The notes: generated by a model from the letters alone, not told the origin. A stretch of DNA of 64,000 bases from Psychrobacillus sp042944905 (GCF_042944905.1 NZ_CP168496.1:310001-374000), one strand, 5' to 3'; positions 16,615-25,966 are shown, numbered from the stretch's first letter. Made by a program: numbers and translations.

Positions 16615-18147
16615 ATGATAATTGAAAAGTCGAATGAGTGGAAAGAGGGATTTATAAAAAGATTAGAGAATGTGGAACCTTGGGATAATTGGACACTATA
16701 CAAGATGAGTTACGACGTAGTTAAAACTAACTTGATTGCAGACTTCACCGGGCTTCAATCTCCCAAATATTTACCCAACTTAACTCCTCTTACCCATCAA
16801 TTAGAAGTGGCTGAAACGGTTATAGAAAGGATGAATGGAAAAGCAATTCTTGCAGACGAAGTTGGGCTTGGTAAAACTATTGAAGCGGGTTTGATACTAA
16901 AGGAGTATCTCGTTCGAGGACTAGTGAAAAAAGCGTTAATTTTGTCTCCAGCTTCACTTATCACTCAATGGGTGGAGGAACTGAACTATAAATTTTACAT
17001 TCCTGCGATACCCTATAAAAAAAATACCCCCATTGACTATTATGATGTTGTCGTAATGAGTATGGATACTGCAAAGAGAAATCCGCATAGAGAACTCATA
17101 TATGCGCAAGAATACGACATGATAATCATTGATGAAGCGCATAAGCTAAAAAATCATAAAACGCAAATCTACGAGTTTGTTCAAAGTTTAAAGAAAAAGT
17201 TTTGTTTGTTGTTAACTGCCACGCCTGTGCAAAATAATGTTTTTGAGTTGTTTTTTCTCATTTCTTTACTAAAACCAGGGCATCTTGGGAATTACGAGAC
17301 GTTTCAATCTTCATTTTCTGCTAGCAAGCATAGTTTAGAGCATGAAGATTATTTGAAAGAATTGGTAAATCAAGTGATGGTTAGAAATAGAAGACAAAAC
17401 ACTGGCATTGAATGGACTAATCGTTGTGTTCAAATAATCCCAATCCAGTTTACGAAAGAAGAAAAAGAAGTCTATGATTTGATTTTGGGACTTAAAGATG
17501 TTTCCCCTGTTTTTTCTGGTGCCTTTTCTATGATTACACTGCAAAAGGAAATGTGTAGCAGCAAGGAAGCTACATACTTGACTTTAAATAAAATGCGTCA
17601 AAAATGTGTGGGAACAAAAGAGAATGAATACGTGGAGGAAATCATTCAAAAATTGATGGCATTGGAAAAAAACTCGAAAGCAGAAAAAGTGTATGAAATA
17701 ATTTCAGAAGCAAATGATAAGGTCATTATTTTTACTGAATATAAAGCAAGTCAAGCATACTTGCAGTGGTTTTTGAATTCAAAAGGAATAACAAGTGTTC
17801 TCTTTAACGGACAATTCAATAAAAATAAACGAGACTGGATGAAGCATTTATTTAAAGAACAAGCGCAGGTGCTCATTGCAACGGAATCTGGAGGAGAAGG
17901 GATTAACCTTCAATTTTGTCACCATGTCATCAATTATGATTTGCCTTGGAATCCAATGAAATTAGAACAACGAATTGGACGGGTCCACCGGTTAGGGCAA
18001 GAGCATGATGTTCATATATATAATCTAGCGGTCGATAACACCATCGAAAAAGATATATTGGACTTGCTCTATGTGAAGATTGATGTTTTTGAAAAAGTTG
18101 TGGGGGAGTTAGACGATATATTATCTGCGTTCAAAAAATCGATTTGA
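16615..18147 (+). CDS. yqhH: SNF2-family helicase-like ATPase (YqhH-like)
   Basis: 510-residue two-domain SF2 ATPase of the RapA/HepA-SNF2 group, probably moving on DNA or a protein-nucleic acid complex. Motif I DEVGLGKTIEAG (~82-93), II DEAH, III TATPVQN, and C-terminal QRIGRVHRLGQ are intact. It is short, lacks DNA-binding extensions and matches B. subtilis YqhH in size and neighbour. The ATG at 16615 has AGAGG eight bases before it. Its stop overlaps the ribosome site of the next gene, so the two are translationally coupled. Confidence 0.85.
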   Translation: MIIEKSNEWKEGFIKRLENVEPWDNWTLYKMSYDVVKTNLIADFTGLQSPKYLPNLTPLTHQLEVAETVIERMNGKAILADEVGLGKTIEAGLILKEYLVRGLVKKALILSPASLITQWVEELNYKFYIPAIPYKKNTPIDYYDVVVMSMDTAKRNPHRELIYAQEYDMIIIDEAHKLKNHKTQIYEFVQSLKKKFCLLLTATPVQNNVFELFFLISLLKPGHLGNYETFQSSFSASKHSLEHEDYLKELVNQVMVRNRRQNTGIEWTNRCVQIIPIQFTKEEKEVYDLILGLKDVSPVFSGAFSMITLQKEMCSSKEATYLTLNKMRQKCVGTKENEYVEEIIQKLMALEKNSKAEKVYEIISEANDKVIIFTEYKASQAYLQWFLNSKGITSVLFNGQFNKNKRDWMKHLFKEQAQVLIATESGGEGINLQFCHHVINYDLPWNPMKLEQRIGRVHRLGQEHDVHIYNLAVDNTIEKDILDLLYVKIDVFEKVVGELDDILSAFKKSI

Positions 18148-18158
18148 GGAGGATAAAC

Positions 18159-18938
18159 ATGTACCCACAACAAGTGCACGGTTATTTACAAACATTCTTT
18201 AAAGAAAATAATTGCGATATTATGCATGGTAATGACCACTATATTACCGTCCAATTAACGATCGATATGGATAAAAAAATTATGAACCGCCCTTACTATT
18301 GGCAATACTTAGAAAGTACTAATGGGGTTCCAAGTCCAGCCAAATTAACTTTAATTACCGATCAAAATAAGTTGGATGAAGATATTAAAGGAGAAATCGT
18401 GCACTTTGGTTCTCCCAGACTCAATCAATTGTTTCGAGTAACTAAAGAGCTAGGTGCCTTTGTTCAAATGTTTGAAAAGGTAGATAAAATGGAAACTAGA
18501 GTTATTTTAACACCATGGCTAGGGGTGAATTATAAAATATCATATTACAGCGACCAAACAAAAGAAATACTCTACTCTTTAGGGATTAATCTAATGACAG
18601 GAGTCATTCAAGAAGGATTTCAGGAATCTATAAATGACTTGGTCATGGATGAGTATATGTCTAAAACCGTCTTTCATTTGCCTTATATTATTAAACCTCT
18701 CCGTGCTTTGGAACGATTAGATACTGTAATAGAAAATTTCATTCGGCAAGACGATCATACATGGGCGGAAGAAGCAACTGAGAGATGGCGTAAGGATCTT
18801 CATGTATTGGAGCATTTCTATGAAGAGGTAGTAGACAAGCCTGAATGTTACGAGATGGAAAAAAAAGCAATGGAGGAACAGTACAAAGTAAGGATAAAGG
18901 TGGAAGTAATAAACGGCGGACTATTTTATAAGAAATAG
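18159..18938 (+). CDS. yqhG: YqhG-like protein
   Basis: 259-residue protein of the YqhG family, which sits after the SNF2-type yqhH in Bacilli; biochemical role unknown. The N-terminal MYPQQVHGYLQTFFKENNC and the motif TRVILTPWLGVNYKISYYSD fit the family. The C-terminal third is charged and helical. The start is taken at the ATG 18159 behind GAGGAGG. No membrane segment is seen. It is probably the protein partner of the YqhH ATPase (inference from conserved pairing). Confidence 0.8.
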   Translation: MYPQQVHGYLQTFFKENNCDIMHGNDHYITVQLTIDMDKKIMNRPYYWQYLESTNGVPSPAKLTLITDQNKLDEDIKGEIVHFGSPRLNQLFRVTKELGAFVQMFEKVDKMETRVILTPWLGVNYKISYYSDQTKEILYSLGINLMTGVIQEGFQESINDLVMDEYMSKTVFHLPYIIKPLRALERLDTVIENFIRQDDHTWAEEATERWRKDLHVLEHFYEEVVDKPECYEMEKKAMEEQYKVRIKVEVINGGLFYKK

Positions 18939-18952
18939 GAGGAGGTTGGCTA

Positions 18953-18985
18953 ATGTCCATCCTCTATTTAGAGAGAAGTGAGTAA
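18953..18985 (+). CDS. Ten-codon ORF with a strong ribosome site
   Basis: ATG at 18953 follows AGGAGG by 7 bases and is read for ten codons (MSILYLERSE) to TAA. It begins 14 bases after yqhG. The site is as good as those of true genes nearby, yet the peptide matches nothing I know. It may be a remnant of a longer gene or a small translated peptide. Confidence 0.25.
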   Translation: MSILYLERSE

Positions 18986-19050
18986 AAAATAGAGAATCGG
19001 ATGATCGGCACTGAATGGGACCGTTTATAGGAGGTGCTCACAAAACAGGT

Positions 19051-19089
19051 CATACGATCATTTCGACACGATGCCTCAATGATCGTATG
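19051..19089. repeat. Inverted repeat between convergent genes
   Basis: Perfect 11-base stem CATACGATCAT (19051-19061) and ATGATCGTATG (19079-19089), lying between yqhG and the convergent NCS2 permease gene. It is probably part of a terminator, although no long T run is adjacent. Confidence 0.5.
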
Positions 19090-19124
19090 TTCTGCATAGT
19101 AGCTGATGCTTTTTCCGTACTAAA

Positions 19125-20471
19125 TTATCTCGTATTTGGTAGCAATTTGTTCAATAGTATGGCTGCTATAGCAGCTACTGCAACAGGCGAACTAAATACA
19201 TATTGTAATGTGTTAGGTAAAGTATATAAAAAATCTTTTGGAATTAGCGTTAAAGCTAGTGTTAATATCATTGGCACCGCAATGACATACATTTCTTTCT
19301 CGCTTATTACCTCGTTTTTCATTACCTTTAAACCACTAATCGCAATCACGCCACAAACGATGACGAAAACCCCGCCGATGACAGCAGATGGAACTGCAGA
19401 GATTAAGGCAGATAACTTACTTGAAAAACCGAATAACACAAACCATGCTCCAGCAGCGATAAAGACACGACGACTAGCAACACCAGTGATGGAAATAATC
19501 CCAGCATTAGTTGAGTATCCAGTAACAGGAGTTGTCCCCAATAAAGAAGCGATTAGACAGCCGATGCCTTCGCCAATTACGCCGCGGTTAATATTTTTTT
19601 CTGTTAACGGCTTGTCTATGACATTACTCACGGCAAACCATGTGCCAGTTGTTTCTGCCATTAGAACAATATATATAATAACCATCGTAATAATTGCAGA
19701 TGGATTAAAAGAAAAGTTAAAATCGACAAAAGGGATTTGTGGTAAGCTAAACCATTTTGCATCTCCGACAGCAGATAAATTCAATACTCCCATAAAGTTT
19801 GCTGCAATACACCCTACGATTAAAGCGACAATAACGGAAGTAATTCGAAAAACTCGGCCTTTCTTTCCGAACAAAGATCCTAACATTACACATAAAATGA
19901 GCACAGCACCTGAGATAAGCGCTAAATAGATATTTTGTGCAACAATAGCACCAGCTGCATTGTAAATATTATCATTTAATGCGACTGGCATTAACGAAAG
20001 TCCGACTACGAAAATGATTGTCCCACCAACGATGGTTGGCACAAAGGTCTTAACCAATTTATTGAAAATACCTGTAAAACCTAAAATGATAACTAGAATA
20101 GAAGCGATTAAGCTAGCACCTAAAACAGTACCCCAACCATTTATACCACCACCACTAGCTGCATAGATACCTACAATAGCGCCAATTGGGATAAAAGAAG
20201 GACCTTGGGCCACTGGTAACTTCATACAGAAATAAGTTTGCACAATTGTTGCAATTCCGGCGGCGATAAAAGTAGACTGTATCAACGCTGTTGATTGACC
20301 AGACTGTAAAGAGATTAGCATGGCAATGATGAAAGGTACCACGTAAACGTCCATCGCAAGTACATGTTGTAAACCAAGTAAAGTGGATTGACCTAGTGAA
20401 ACTTTTTCATCAGGACCAACCGTTAGTCGTGGATTATTATTGTGAGCTTGTTTATGTGTAGGTATTTCCAT
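19125..20471 (-). CDS. NCS2-family purine permease
   Basis: 448-residue membrane carrier of the nucleobase:cation symporter-2 family (xanthine/uric acid/guanine group), with 13-14 hydrophobic segments. Characteristic runs are GLQHVLAMDVYVVPFI near the N-terminus, QGPSFIPIG and ETTGTWFAV in the substrate region (TM8), and GCLIASLLGTTPVTGYSTNAG (TM10). The gene follows guanine deaminase by 30 bases on the same strand, so guanine or xanthine is the likely substrate. GGAGGTG precedes the ATG by about 10 bases. Confidence 0.9.
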   Translation of the reverse strand: MEIPTHKQAHNNNPRLTVGPDEKVSLGQSTLLGLQHVLAMDVYVVPFIIAMLISLQSGQSTALIQSTFIAAGIATIVQTYFCMKLPVAQGPSFIPIGAIVGIYAASGGGINGWGTVLGASLIASILVIILGFTGIFNKLVKTFVPTIVGGTIIFVVGLSLMPVALNDNIYNAAGAIVAQNIYLALISGAVLILCVMLGSLFGKKGRVFRITSVIVALIVGCIAANFMGVLNLSAVGDAKWFSLPQIPFVDFNFSFNPSAIITMVIIYIVLMAETTGTWFAVSNVIDKPLTEKNINRGVIGEGIGCLIASLLGTTPVTGYSTNAGIISITGVASRRVFIAAGAWFVLFGFSSKLSALISAVPSAVIGGVFVIVCGVIAISGLKVMKNEVISEKEMYVIAVPMILTLALTLIPKDFLYTLPNTLQYVFSSPVAVAAIAAILLNKLLPNTR

Positions 20472-20501
20472 TGGTAATGAGCACCTCCAATTTTTTTTGT
20501 A

Positions 20502-21869
20502 TTACGAACGTGAGTGAACTTTTTCTCCTTGAATCCATACTTCGCGAATATTTTCTGGTCGAACAAGATACATTATTTTTTGGAACACATCGTTTATGTC
20601 TTCATGCTCGTTAAAAATAGGTAGTTTTGAAGATGCTATTTTGGTATCAATAATTTGTACATCCCAAGTATAGTTTTCTGCTAAACGGCCGATTGGTAAG
20701 CTTAAACTTTCACCCCCACCGGCAGTCGCGTAATAGAATGCTTCATTTATCGTGATACGTGAAGCGGGCACACCTCGAACTTCAGTCGGAAGAGCTGGAT
20801 TGACTCCATCTTCTAACATTCTGGAAGACATCACAGCTTGTCTTACATTATCGAAAAGACTTGGAGAAAAACCACCGGAAATATCGGATCCTAATCCGAC
20901 CTCTACTCCTTTAAAATGCAAATGAGCAATAGGAATAACGCTATTGGCAAAGTAAGCATTGGAAATTGGACAATGGGCAATGGCGGTTCCTGTTTCTGCA
21001 AATAAATCCGCATCGTCCTCATCTAAGAAATTACAGTGCGCCATTACGGACTTATCGCGTAATAGACCAAAATCATTCAATGCAAAGGCATCGTTCTTTT
21101 GAAAACGTTCTTTCACATAACTATGTGCCCAGTCACTTTCGCTACAGTGCGATTGAACATACGTATCGTATTTGGCAGCAAGTTCTCCTAAACCTTTTAA
21201 ACCTTCTTCAGTACAGCTTGGAATAAAGCGAGGAGTGACTACTGGGTATACCCCTTGTTTAGTCGATTTTGCTAATTCTTTGACAGCTAAAATAAATTCT
21301 TCCGTATCAGCTAATGCAGTTTGAGTATCTGCATCCCGATAAAATGTTGGATTTTGTGCAGGGTCATCCATTACAACTTTTCCAACTAGACCGCGTTGCC
21401 CTTTTTCCGCACAGATTTCAGCTAGTAATAAACTTGCTTCTTTATGGACAGTTGCAAAATAAAGTGCCGTCGTAGTTCCGTTTGCGAGCAAAGTACTTAC
21501 TACGTCTTCGTAGACGTTTTTTGCAAAAGCTAAATCTGAAAACTTAGACTCAAGTGGGAATGTATACGTATTTAACCAGTCATAAAGTGGAATATCTAAT
21601 GCAGTTCCGGATTGTGCCCATTGCGGCGCGTGTACGTGCAAATCCACGAAACCTGGTAAGAAATATTGACCTTCTTCTAAACGATGAAAGTTTTCTTTTC
21701 CTTGATAAGTGTCTAATAAGTCTTGATAGACTGTATCCTCTGGAGCGACTATTTTTTCAATCATTCCGTTGCTATTAATGCAGAATAGGCAATCATAAAG
21801 AATTTCTACTTCTTTTGGTGATTTACTTGTAAAAGCAGTCCCTTGAAAAATTTGCGTATATTCTCTCAT
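20502..21869 (-). CDS. guaD: Guanine deaminase (amidohydrolase type)
   Basis: 455-residue zinc-dependent amidohydrolase that turns guanine into xanthine and ammonia. Metal ligands: HVH in VDLHVHAPQW, His in QSHCSESDW, His in MAHCNFLDE, Asp in GLGSDISGG. The set and the PLYDWLNTYTFPLE segment are typical of guanine deaminases of this superfamily (unlike the cytidine-deaminase-like GuaD of B. subtilis). Start at ATG 21869 behind AAGGTGG; a GTG three codons upstream lies inside the ribosome site. Forms an operon with the NCS2 carrier: uptake plus first degradation step. Confidence 0.92.
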   Translation of the reverse strand: MREYTQIFQGTAFTSKSPKEVEILYDCLFCINSNGMIEKIVAPEDTVYQDLLDTYQGKENFHRLEEGQYFLPGFVDLHVHAPQWAQSGTALDIPLYDWLNTYTFPLESKFSDLAFAKNVYEDVVSTLLANGTTTALYFATVHKEASLLLAEICAEKGQRGLVGKVVMDDPAQNPTFYRDADTQTALADTEEFILAVKELAKSTKQGVYPVVTPRFIPSCTEEGLKGLGELAAKYDTYVQSHCSESDWAHSYVKERFQKNDAFALNDFGLLRDKSVMAHCNFLDEDDADLFAETGTAIAHCPISNAYFANSVIPIAHLHFKGVEVGLGSDISGGFSPSLFDNVRQAVMSSRMLEDGVNPALPTEVRGVPASRITINEAFYYATAGGGESLSLPIGRLAENYTWDVQIIDTKIASSKLPIFNEHEDINDVFQKIMYLVRPENIREVWIQGEKVHSRS

Positions 21870-21881
21870 AAATTCCACCTT

Positions 21882-21956
21882 AATGTTCGTATTTTGAAAT
21901 CATATTCGCTATTATAGAGCAAAATAAATATAGAGTATAGATAATAAGCGAATAAT
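21882..21956. promoter_or_regulatory. Possible operator region upstream of guaD
   Basis: Right upstream of the guaD ribosome site are AATGTTCGTATTT (21882-21894; on the minus strand 12 of 13 matches to a PurR box half) and an imperfect inverted repeat ATTCGCT-ATTAT (21904-21915)/ATAATAAGCGAAT (21941-21953). The half-sites are not in the paired order of known PurR operators. No purine-riboswitch core was found. The rest of the gap to 22202 is AT-rich with nothing I can assign. Confidence 0.3.
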
Positions 21957-22202
21957 TTTTGAATTATATTTTATAATGTTTGTGTTTTGTAATATTTTTA
22001 GAAAATACTTGAATTAATTGAAGGTAATTATAACTTAATTATTATAATTATTAGATTATTATTCTTTTTATGGTCCTTTTTAGGTATAATTTAAATTAAT
22101 TTATAGAAATTAGGTAATTTTGAGGGATTGAATGTTACTTCGATTTGCAAAGCGAAACGCTAGCTGAAGAATATGATTGAGACTGAATTAGGAGTGAATC
22201 AA

Positions 22203-22802
22203 TTGGAATTACTTATAATTAGACATGGACAATCGGAAGCGGATTTACTAGGGGTACACGAAGGTAGAGCGGATTTTCCTTTAACAGAGCTTGGAGAGCA
22301 GCAAGCAAAAAGGCTGTCTGATTATGTATCTACAAATTTTTCGCCTGACATTATTTTAGCAAGTCCGTTGAAAAGAGCGAAAAGAACGGCTGTCATTTTA
22401 AAAGAAGCAATCGGATGTGAATTAATTGTAGAAAGTGACTTAATGGAATTTAATAATGGTGTGCTTGCGGGGCTTTCCAGAGAAGAGGCGGCTGTTAAAT
22501 ATCCATTACCCCCAAATGGGAGACCAGCTCATATACCAATTGAAAATGGCGAGTCAGACTTGGAATTTCGTTTTCGAGCAGAAAGGATTTTTCATAAAGT
22601 TATTTTTGACTACAGAGATTATCAAAGAGTGGCGATTGTCTCTCATGGCGGTTTAATCTCACATTTGCTTAAAGCATTTCTTCGTCAACCGAATGCCAGT
22701 GATTTTGCATTTGCTACAGGTGATACTGGTATTCATTTATTGGAGATAAAAGAGAATGTGAGCGTTATAAGGTTTCTGAATAGACAGGAACACTTAAACT
22801 AA
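22203..22802 (+). CDS. Histidine phosphatase family protein
   Basis: 199-residue phosphoglycerate-mutase-like phosphatase. The catalytic RHGQSEAD (7-14) and second His in VSHGGLISHL are intact, with Arg in SPLKRAKRT and the acid residue in DLMEFNNG. TTG at 22203 is preferred (GGAG eight bases upstream), giving MELLIIRHGQ as in relatives; an ATG ten codons upstream lacks a site. The metabolite substrate cannot be told, since the family ranges from sugar phosphates to nucleotides. It stands alone. Confidence 0.85.
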   Translation: MELLIIRHGQSEADLLGVHEGRADFPLTELGEQQAKRLSDYVSTNFSPDIILASPLKRAKRTAVILKEAIGCELIVESDLMEFNNGVLAGLSREEAAVKYPLPPNGRPAHIPIENGESDLEFRFRAERIFHKVIFDYRDYQRVAIVSHGGLISHLLKAFLRQPNASDFAFATGDTGIHLLEIKENVSVIRFLNRQEHLN

Positions 22803-22835
22803 AAAAAGGGGTGTAAGTTATTTATTTACTACGTG

Positions 22836-23116
22836 AGTTAATTTCATAAATAGCATTAAATTATTTAAACACGAACAATTCTTAATTTCTTAATTGATTA
22901 GAACGACAGGCGGCGACTCCAGTGGGATGAGTGAGACAGATGCGACATTACAAACGACGCGAATGCGGCGGTGATGGCTCATCTCTCACGCCGTGGAAAG
23001 CGTTTGCCTATAGCGGAAATCATGCTGATTTATGAAGAGTATATTATACATATTCTCACATTTCACTTTAATATTGTTCGTGTTATTTGCTCTAAATTGG
23101 AATTATGAAGTTGATT
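22836..23116. repeat. MITE-like repeat, family 2, copy 1
   Basis: 281-bp element with inverted ends GTTAATTTCATAA (22836-22848) and TTATGAAGTTGATT (23103-23116), plus an inner perfect 12-base inverted pair AACACGAACAAT (22868-22879)/ATTGTTCGTGTT (23073-23084). The core holds GGCGGCGACTCC, GAGTGAGACAGATG, AAACGACGCGAATGCGGCGGT and GTGGAAAGCG, GC-rich blocks much like dispersed repeats common in Bacilli. It has no ORF. Together with AT-rich flanks it fills the gap before the LysM gene. Confidence 0.75.
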
Positions 23117-23304
23117 CACGTACTTAGTGCATGTAAATGCCTTTGAAAAGCCTATAATTTATTCCATTAATGAAAATATTACAATTGTATCAATGTGTCG
23201 AACTTTGTCATTTAATTGATATCTCCTTCACACGAATCTGCAATAGTCCTGTCATCTTTGGATGGTAAACTAGTTTTGTTAGTGAAAAGGAGGAAATTCA
23301 TCTT

Positions 23305-24105
23305 ATGAAAAAACACATTATTGCACTAACGGCAATCGTAACACTATCAGTAGGAGTGGTGGGACAAGCTTCCGCAGCAACTGTTCATACGGTAGAAAAA
23401 GGAGATACACTTTGGGCTATTTCGAAAGAAACAAATGTAAGTGTACAAGATTTGCAAGAATGGAACGGACTTGATACAACAGTTATATATCCATCTCAAC
23501 AGTTAAAGGTAGAAGAAACCACTGATACATATAAAGTTGTCTTAGGAGATACACTTTTTGATATTGCGAAAGAACATAATTTATCTGTCGTTGATTTAAT
23601 GGATCGCAATCACCTTACAAGTGATTTAATCTTTCCAGGAGATGAATTAGTCTTTGAAGGCACAAAAACAAGTCAGCCTAAAAAAAGTGTAGTTTCCGTA
23701 CCTACGACTCATCAATCTGATACAACTAAACCAGCGATACAACCAGTGGTAAAGCCAGTGGCTAAACCAGCTGCACAACCTGTGACAAAAACTGCTGTTC
23801 AATCTAAGTCAATAGCAAAAGAGATAACTGTTTCTTCAACAGCGTATACAGCATCTTGTGTAGGATGTTCGGGAGTAACATCGACAGGTATAGATTTACA
23901 TGCAAATCCGAACAAAAAAGTCATTTCTGTAGATCCGACTGTAATTCCACTAGGTTCAAAAGTCTGGGTAGAAGGCTATGGGGAAGCGATTGCCGGAGAT
24001 ACGGGAGGATCAATTAAAGGAAATAAAATAGATATTTTCTTTCCAACAAAAGAATCAGCGCTCAATTGGGGCCGCAAAACGGTTAAAGTAAAAATTTTAA
24101 ATTAA
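23305..24105 (+). CDS. yocH: Secreted LysM-3D domain cell-wall protein (YocH-like)
   Basis: 266 residues. A signal peptide (1-24, ending QASAA) is followed by two LysM repeats (about 27-70 and 73-115; HTVEKGDTLWAISKET and YKVVLGDTLFDIAKEH), a Pro/Lys/Ala/Thr-rich linker (120-175) and a 3D domain (about 178-266). The domain has three conserved aspartates (STGIDLHANP, DTGGSIKG, DIFF), the fold of lytic transglycosylases such as MltA and YocH. It is exported and binds peptidoglycan. AAAGGAGG precedes the ATG. WalR control is known for YocH, but I see no clear WalR site here. Confidence 0.9.
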   Translation: MKKHIIALTAIVTLSVGVVGQASAATVHTVEKGDTLWAISKETNVSVQDLQEWNGLDTTVIYPSQQLKVEETTDTYKVVLGDTLFDIAKEHNLSVVDLMDRNHLTSDLIFPGDELVFEGTKTSQPKKSVVSVPTTHQSDTTKPAIQPVVKPVAKPAAQPVTKTAVQSKSIAKEITVSSTAYTASCVGCSGVTSTGIDLHANPNKKVISVDPTVIPLGSKVWVEGYGEAIAGDTGGSIKGNKIDIFFPTKESALNWGRKTVKVKILN

Positions 24106-24129
24106 AAATCAAGAAAAATTATCCTATAT

Positions 24130-24177
24130 AACATGCTCTAAAAACAAGAATCATTTGTTTTAGAGCATGTTATTTTT
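24130..24177 (+). terminator. Terminator of the LysM-3D gene
   Basis: AACATGCTCTAAAA pairs with TTTTAGAGCATGTT around a short loop and ends in ATTTTTG. Confidence 0.9.
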
Positions 24178-24269
24178 GTGTGGAGTAAAATGTAAGGACA
24201 TATGTCCTTTCCAAAACGGATGGATCTATCTTTAAATAGAGATAACAAGTCGAATGGGGGAAATGCAAA

Positions 24270-24695
24270 ATGAAAGGGATCTTCTTCGCGTTATTAGGTG
24301 GTGCATTTATTACTTTGCAAGGTGTTGCTAATGCCCGAATTAGTCAAGATATTGGTACGTGGCAGACGGCAGCAATTACACAATTTACTGGGTTTGTGCT
24401 AGCTTTGTTCATCGTGTTGTTCGTACGTGATGGCAAGTGGCAAATGTTAAAGCAAGTGAAACCGTTATATTTAACTGGTGGGGCCATGGCCGCAGTTATT
24501 ATTTTTAGTAATATTACAGCTATTCATCAAATTGGCGTAACGCTTACTATATCTGCAGTTTTAATTGCCCAACTAAGTTTGACGTTTGTCATTGATATTA
24601 ATGGTTGGTTTGGTGTAGGTAAGCAGCAGATGAAATTACCCCAGTTTATCGGTATGGGAATGATGGTAGCTGGTGTTGTGATGTTAGGACTTTAA
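24270..24695 (+). CDS. YdcZ-type (DMT superfamily, DUF606) small membrane protein 1
   Basis: 141 residues with five hydrophobic helices and almost no loops, the half-size drug/metabolite-transporter fold of the YdcZ/DUF606 family. N-terminal MKGIFFALLGGAFITLQGVANARISQDIGTWQTAAITQFTG is diagnostic. GGGGGAAATG precedes the start. A Crp-type regulator and a second YdcZ protein follow within 25 bases, so two half-size subunits may form one heterodimeric carrier controlled by the regulator between them (inference). Confidence 0.85.
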   Translation: MKGIFFALLGGAFITLQGVANARISQDIGTWQTAAITQFTGFVLALFIVLFVRDGKWQMLKQVKPLYLTGGAMAAVIIFSNITAIHQIGVTLTISAVLIAQLSLTFVIDINGWFGVGKQQMKLPQFIGMGMMVAGVVMLGL

Positions 24696-24720
24696 ATGGC
24701 TAGCAAGGAGGCGAAAAACC

Positions 24721-25419
24721 ATGAAGCAAATGAAGGATCGTGAGCAACTCAATTATTATTTACATTCTCATCAAATAGCATCTGTATTTAACGAAGAGTT
24801 AATGCCCTACTTGTCTTTATATAATTTTGATCAAGGAGAAATTATTTGTGAACAGGGAGAACCCCAGAGTCATCTATATATCCTTGTGGAGGGGAAGATA
24901 AAAATTTTTATGACCTCTTCCGAAGGACATAAGCTAATTATTGCTTTTAAATCCCCGCTTGAAATAGTGGGGGATATTGAATTCATACAAAATATTGAGT
25001 TGATCAATACGGTTGAAGCTGTCACGCCAGTTTGTATGATTGGGATCCACTACGATTGGTTAAAAAAGTATGGGATGGACTATCCTCCTCTCCTGCAGTT
25101 TTTACTTAAGGTCATTACAAAGAAATTTCGTATTAAGGATAATTCTTTTAGTTTTAACATGATGTATCCAGTAGAGGTACGTTTAGCAAGTTATTTAATG
25201 TCCATATCTTTTGATGAATCGAATACTAATTTTAAAGGTCGGCTCCCTATAAAAGATTTGAAAGATGCAGCTGGTCTTATCGGAACTAGCTATCGACATC
25301 TAAATCGAGTCATTAATCAGTTATGCGCAGATGGGTTAATTGACCGTAATAAAGAGTTTATCAACGTAAAAGATCGCGATGGGTTAAGTGTTCTTGCTAA
25401 CCACAATATTTATGAATGA
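24721..25419 (+). CDS. Crp/Fnr-family transcription regulator
   Basis: 232 residues. An N-terminal cyclic-nucleotide-binding-like beta barrel (about 25-135) with GEIICEQGEPQSHLYILVEGKIKIF is followed by a C-terminal winged helix with the recognition segment DAAGLIGTSYRHLNRVINQLCADGLI. There is no FNR-type cysteine cluster, and the cAMP-binding residues are not clearly kept; it resembles the YeiL group. AAGGAGG precedes the ATG. It lies between two YdcZ genes and overlaps the frame of the second, which suggests local control of the transporter pair. Confidence 0.88.
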   Translation: MKQMKDREQLNYYLHSHQIASVFNEELMPYLSLYNFDQGEIICEQGEPQSHLYILVEGKIKIFMTSSEGHKLIIAFKSPLEIVGDIEFIQNIELINTVEAVTPVCMIGIHYDWLKKYGMDYPPLLQFLLKVITKKFRIKDNSFSFNMMYPVEVRLASYLMSISFDESNTNFKGRLPIKDLKDAAGLIGTSYRHLNRVINQLCADGLIDRNKEFINVKDRDGLSVLANHNIYE

Positions 25420-25436
25420 TTCGAGGAGTTGTGCAG

Positions 25437-25892
25437 ATGTTTGTAGGATTAGTAATAGCACTAATTGGAGGCTTTTTCTTAAGCTTGCAAAATATATTTA
25501 ATACCAAAGTGAATGAAAAAACGGGTTCTTGGACAGCGACAACCTTGATATTAGGAATGGGTTTTTTTGCTTCGCTTCTCATTGGTTTCATTATAGAAGG
25601 TGAACGTATGTGGATGTTGGATAATATGAAAAATTGGTATTGGTTTAGTGGGATTATCGGAGTGGGTGTCGTAATCTGCGTGATTCAAAGTATCAAATTA
25701 CTTGGTCCAACATATGCGATTTCCATTGTACTTACATCGCAGCTTTGCTTTGCACTACTCTGGGATTCATTAGGCTGGTTAGGGTTAGAAAAAATACCTT
25801 TTACGTTTCAACAGTTATTAGGAGTATTGATTATTATCGGTGGAATAATCCTTTTTAAACTCGGTGGTAAAGAAGTAGTAGCGGAGAACTAA
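25437..25892 (+). CDS. YdcZ-type (DMT superfamily, DUF606) small membrane protein 2
   Basis: 151 residues with five membrane helices, paralogous to the protein at 24270 (shared G-F-LSLQNIFNTKVNEKTGSWTA pattern after the first helix, and the terminal LLGVLIIIGGIILF). The ATG at 25437 is preceded by GAGGAG; the frame opens 21 bases earlier inside the regulator gene. Probable partner subunit of the first YdcZ protein. Confidence 0.85.
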   Translation: MFVGLVIALIGGFFLSLQNIFNTKVNEKTGSWTATTLILGMGFFASLLIGFIIEGERMWMLDNMKNWYWFSGIIGVGVVICVIQSIKLLGPTYAISIVLTSQLCFALLWDSLGWLGLEKIPFTFQQLLGVLIIIGGIILFKLGGKEVVAEN

Positions 25893-25966
25893 CTATATTG
25901 CGACAACTTCCCTGAACAAAAAGCATAGTATGTTAGTATGCACAACATTATGGAAGGGGCGATCCT

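Noticed and set aside
19015..19929. A 304-codon open frame on the plus strand
   Set aside because: It lies antisense to the NCS2 permease gene, has no ribosome site, and reads as a mirror of a hydrophobic protein (low-complexity Thr/Ala/Pro). A shadow of the real gene.
21870..22170. Purine riboswitch upstream of guaD
   Set aside because: No conserved TATA-core, loop-loop sequences or P1 stem of the class were found; only half-site-like motifs are present.
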